Assembly: GCF_002811765.1 (NCBI RefSeq)
Contig: NZ_NPDR01000002.1
Span: forward strand, 62,001-126,000
Source: Leptospira saintgironsiae
GTDB taxonomy: Bacteria > Spirochaetota > Leptospiria > Leptospirales > Leptospiraceae
Length of the DNA stretch: 64,000 bases
Direction of reading: 5' to 3'
Each line of letters opens with the position of its first letter. Position 1 is the first letter of the stretch. This document shows positions 61,987-64,000 of the stretch, one piece after another. Made by a program: the position numbers and the translations under genes. Under the pieces are notes generated by a model, which ran no database searches, was not told the origin of the DNA, and saw nothing but the letters and a program-made list of their open reading frames with translations.

Positions 61987-62466
61987 TTAGTTCGGGATGC
62001 AGTCTATTTCTAAACGACTGAATGTATGATTCATCACAGTGCAGTTAGTCGATAAAGTTGCTGAATATCGAAAGATGGAATTTGAAGTTCTGGTTAAAAC
62101 ACAATTTGTCGGATCATCCGGTTTATGAGAAGAACCCAAGTAAAGATCCAAGTCCCCGCCTACAGGAAATGTAAAAGGAGAAGTAGAAGGAACTGTTTCA
62201 ATCTTAACTACGTAGTTCGAAGGAAACATATCCGGAAGATCCACTACGATCCCTTGCCCCGACGAATTGTCCACATCGCATGAAGTTATAAATTGATTAT
62301 CTGCTGTAAATGTGTCGAAGCTCACTTGAGCCAAATTTGTTCCAGGCGTTATGTCAATATTTTGTAATAAAGGAAAAAGGAATGAACTCGGAATATCCTT
62401 CTTTTCCTCACTACATGTAAAGAGAACTAAAACGGGGACTATAAGTAGAGTTTTTAAAAATTTCAT
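61987..62466 (-). CDS. Small putative lipoprotein
   Basis: About 159 residues from ATG 62466, which opens with a classical signal MKFLKTLLIVPVLVLFTC (Cys18). TTG 62481 is an alternative. The mature part is beta-rich with four cysteines (TSCDVDNSSGQG, TNCVLTR, TNCTVMN, LEIDCIPN), probably two disulfides. GGDLDLYLGSS resembles pre-peptidase or jelly-roll domains. No family assigned. It is divergent from the large lipoprotein gene. Confidence 0.75.
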   Translation of the reverse strand: MKFLKTLLIVPVLVLFTCSEEKKDIPSSFLFPLLQNIDITPGTNLAQVSFDTFTADNQFITSCDVDNSSGQGIVVDLPDMFPSNYVVKIETVPSTSPFTFPVGGDLDLYLGSSHKPDDPTNCVLTRTSNSIFRYSATLSTNCTVMNHTFSRLEIDCIPN

Positions 62467-62628
62467 TTTAGGAAATAACAAACCAAGAATTAGATGTTTG
62501 TGCTCTTTTTATATATCCAATTTGGGAGATAAAATTTTTTCAAAAAAAGACCGAATTTATTGTGAAACGATCCAAAAATTTGTCCTAATTGTCCGTTTTT
62601 TATCCAATCCGGATAAGGTGTATAACGT

Positions 62629-62642
62629 GTGGGAGATCCCAC
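62629..62642. promoter_or_regulatory. Palindrome just upstream of the large lipoprotein gene
   Basis: gtggga (62629-62634) and tcccac (62637-62642) are perfect inverted six-base arms with a two-base centre, 24 nt before GTG 62666. It may be an operator or a 5' leader hairpin of this gene. The preceding tataac could be a -10 box. Confidence 0.35.
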
Positions 62643-62665
62643 CTAACCATAAAAGGATGATTTGC

Positions 62666-64000
62666 GTGCGAAAAATATTATTCCTCTTTGCTATTTCTTT
62701 CACTTGGAATTGCTCAAACGGTTTCTTTCATGATCTTTTTAACCGAAATAAAACCAGTTTTCCTCTTCCTGCGATTCTGAGTGGTGCCCCTAAGGTTACT
62801 TTACCTGAATCGATCCCTTCTCAATCTCTTCGAATGGAAGAAGACCAAAATGTACCAAGGTTATTGGGGAGATCCCAGGTTCCCATTGGAAATGTTTATA
62901 ATCTGACATTGGATCTAAATGATAAAAATGGAAAAGGTAAGATACCGTATAAAAGTCTTTTTTTCCAAAAACCGGTTCAGTTGGAATTTCCCGTAGACTT
63001 AGGGGAATTGAAGTCCAAAGGATTCACCCAAGAGTTTTACGTATGGTACAAAGATTTTTCTTCAAAAGAATGGAGAGTATTACAAAAGGGTAAATTGGAT
63101 ATAGAAAATTCTTCTGTCAAAGTGGAGACAAATCATTTTACGCCATTTATTTTAACCGCTCTTCCTAATCTTCCCGGAACAGGAGTTGCACCTGCAGCTT
63201 CCTGTTTTACGAACGAATCCGCATCTTGGAATTTACAGGGTGTATTGGATGATTCTTCTGCATCCCAGGCGAAATTCGGGATAATCGGTGAAGGATATCA
63301 ATATTATCAAGATAGACCTTACTTTGTAAAGGAAAACGAAGGTGCATTCAGAGAGTTAGGTCTTGAACTTTCTTTATTATTTCCTACTTGCCAAGGAGGC
63401 ACGGGCATTTGCGGAAATTCTCTTCTACATTCTGCTTCTACTTCTCCGGAATACATCGCTTTTAATGCGGTACAAGATATTGATGTTTATGTAATGTATG
63501 ATACTAGAGGAGGTTCTTCTCCTTCAGATACTTCTCAAGACGCTGATTGGCTTCAAGCGGATTTTACTTTGCTATCCGGTAAGTTTATATATACAACCGA
63601 GCCTGGGTTAGATCCCGCACAGACGCCTGGAGCTTCCGGATATAAAGTATATAAAAAAACTTATACTCAAGGCTCCCGAGTAAGTTTAGGCGGAAATATA
63701 AAAGGAACAAGCGCTTCCGGAATTTCCTCCAACTATTGGGTTGTAGTAAAACCTGCAGGGACACAGGGAAGTGTGCAATCCTCTGCGATGTTATGCGCTT
63801 CCGGTCCTGACCCGAATGTTCCGAACCCTGTAAAAGGATATATTTTTCCAGGCTCGGATAAGGTTTTACTTTGGTTATTCTATCCTAGTTTAAATTCTCC
63901 TAAAAAAATAATTGTTCGAAGAAGTGAGATCTCTCCTCCAATGACTCCTGCTATGGGAGAAGAACCTACAGGTTTGGAAATTACTCCTTACTCTTATATA
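62666..64000 (+). CDS. Large lipoprotein, 3' end outside window
   Basis: The frame starting at GTG 62666 is open to the last base, giving 445 residues. AAAGG lies nine bases upstream; the in-frame ATG at 62657 overlaps that site. The leader VRKILFLFAISFTWNC ends in a loose lipobox at Cys16, like the FNLWNC box elsewhere in this window. Residues ~45-170 look like a ZU5-type beta domain (VPIGNVYNLTLDL, YVWYKDFSSKEWRVL, VKVETNHFTPFILTAL). A galactose-binding or PA14-like region follows. Surface-exposed lipoprotein is likely; family not assigned. Confidence 0.78.
   Translation, partial: MRKILFLFAISFTWNCSNGFFHDLFNRNKTSFPLPAILSGAPKVTLPESIPSQSLRMEEDQNVPRLLGRSQVPIGNVYNLTLDLNDKNGKGKIPYKSLFFQKPVQLEFPVDLGELKSKGFTQEFYVWYKDFSSKEWRVLQKGKLDIENSSVKVETNHFTPFILTALPNLPGTGVAPAASCFTNESASWNLQGVLDDSSASQAKFGIIGEGYQYYQDRPYFVKENEGAFRELGLELSLLFPTCQGGTGICGNSLLHSASTSPEYIAFNAVQDIDVYVMYDTRGGSSPSDTSQDADWLQADFTLLSGKFIYTTEPGLDPAQTPGASGYKVYKKTYTQGSRVSLGGNIKGTSASGISSNYWVVVKPAGTQGSVQSSAMLCASGPDPNVPNPVKGYIFPGSDKVLLWLFYPSLNSPKKIIVRRSEISPPMTPAMGEEPTGLEITPYSYI

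Overview
This window looks like chromosomal DNA of a spirochaete, almost certainly a Leptospira species. The signs are a moderate-to-low GC content, many lipoproteins with loose spirochaetal lipoboxes, frequent TTG and GTG starts, the long three-domain form of IspG, membrane-anchored AraC regulators, a bactofilin and a NifU-like/pentapeptide fusion. No rRNA, tRNA, CRISPR array, insertion sequence or prophage is recognisable. The genus is an inference from protein character and was not confirmed by a search.

Layout. 1-4.4 kb: the 3' part of rho, rpmE, a GC-rich intergenic repeat, then the NifU-like/pentapeptide fusion with a small ORF and a lipase-like lipoprotein. 4.6-9.3 kb: a small lipoprotein and, on the minus strand, a tight DUF3604 / PpiC-type isomerase / HupE-UreJ-like operon. 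9.5-13.4 kb: a FadL-type outer membrane channel, a small exported protein and an SdsA1-like alkylsulfatase lipoprotein, converging on a TetR regulator that follows an SDR gene. 15-16.3 kb: a membrane-anchored AraC regulator. 16.3-18.5 kb: a repeat-rich intergenic region and a C45-type Ntn hydrolase. 18.5-27 kb: a DUF1566 lipoprotein, ispG, a membrane protein, a beta-propeller lipoprotein and two hypothetical genes. 26.9-33 kb: an MdtD-like MFS exporter divergent from gltB. 33-37.4 kb: an osmoregulated periplasmic glucan operon (opgG, a small membrane protein, opgH).

37-49 kb is mostly minus strand: a SnoaL-like protein, cfa, an operon of three RNA methyltransferase-like genes ending in a glycosyltransferase-like gene, an SH3 lipoprotein, gltA and a lytic transglycosylase. 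49-54 kb is plus strand: a coiled-coil protein coupled to a GNAT, a bactofilin, pdxA, a membrane protein and a protein with permuted ATP-grasp motifs. 54-57.3 kb is minus strand: a REC/HATPase protein coupled to an AraC regulator, followed by a fatty-acid-hydroxylase-superfamily enzyme. 57.5-64 kb: a DUF1304 protein, a HEAT-repeat lipoprotein coupled to a single-pass membrane protein, an SGNH hydrolase, a small lipoprotein and a large lipoprotein cut by the window end.

Themes. Envelope and surface biology dominate: lipoproteins, glucan synthesis, murein turnover, cyclopropane fatty acids, bactofilin, and a possible alkyl-sulfate uptake and hydrolysis module. Central metabolism (gltA, gltB, ispG, pdxA) and RNA or translation genes are interspersed. 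The most noteworthy signals are the NifU-like fusion that lacks one conserved scaffold cysteine, the OpgG/small-protein/OpgH arrangement where the small protein resembles a detached OpgH N-terminus, the DUF3604/isomerase/HupE operon, the REC-HATPase/AraC pair, and dispersed palindromic GC-rich repeats.
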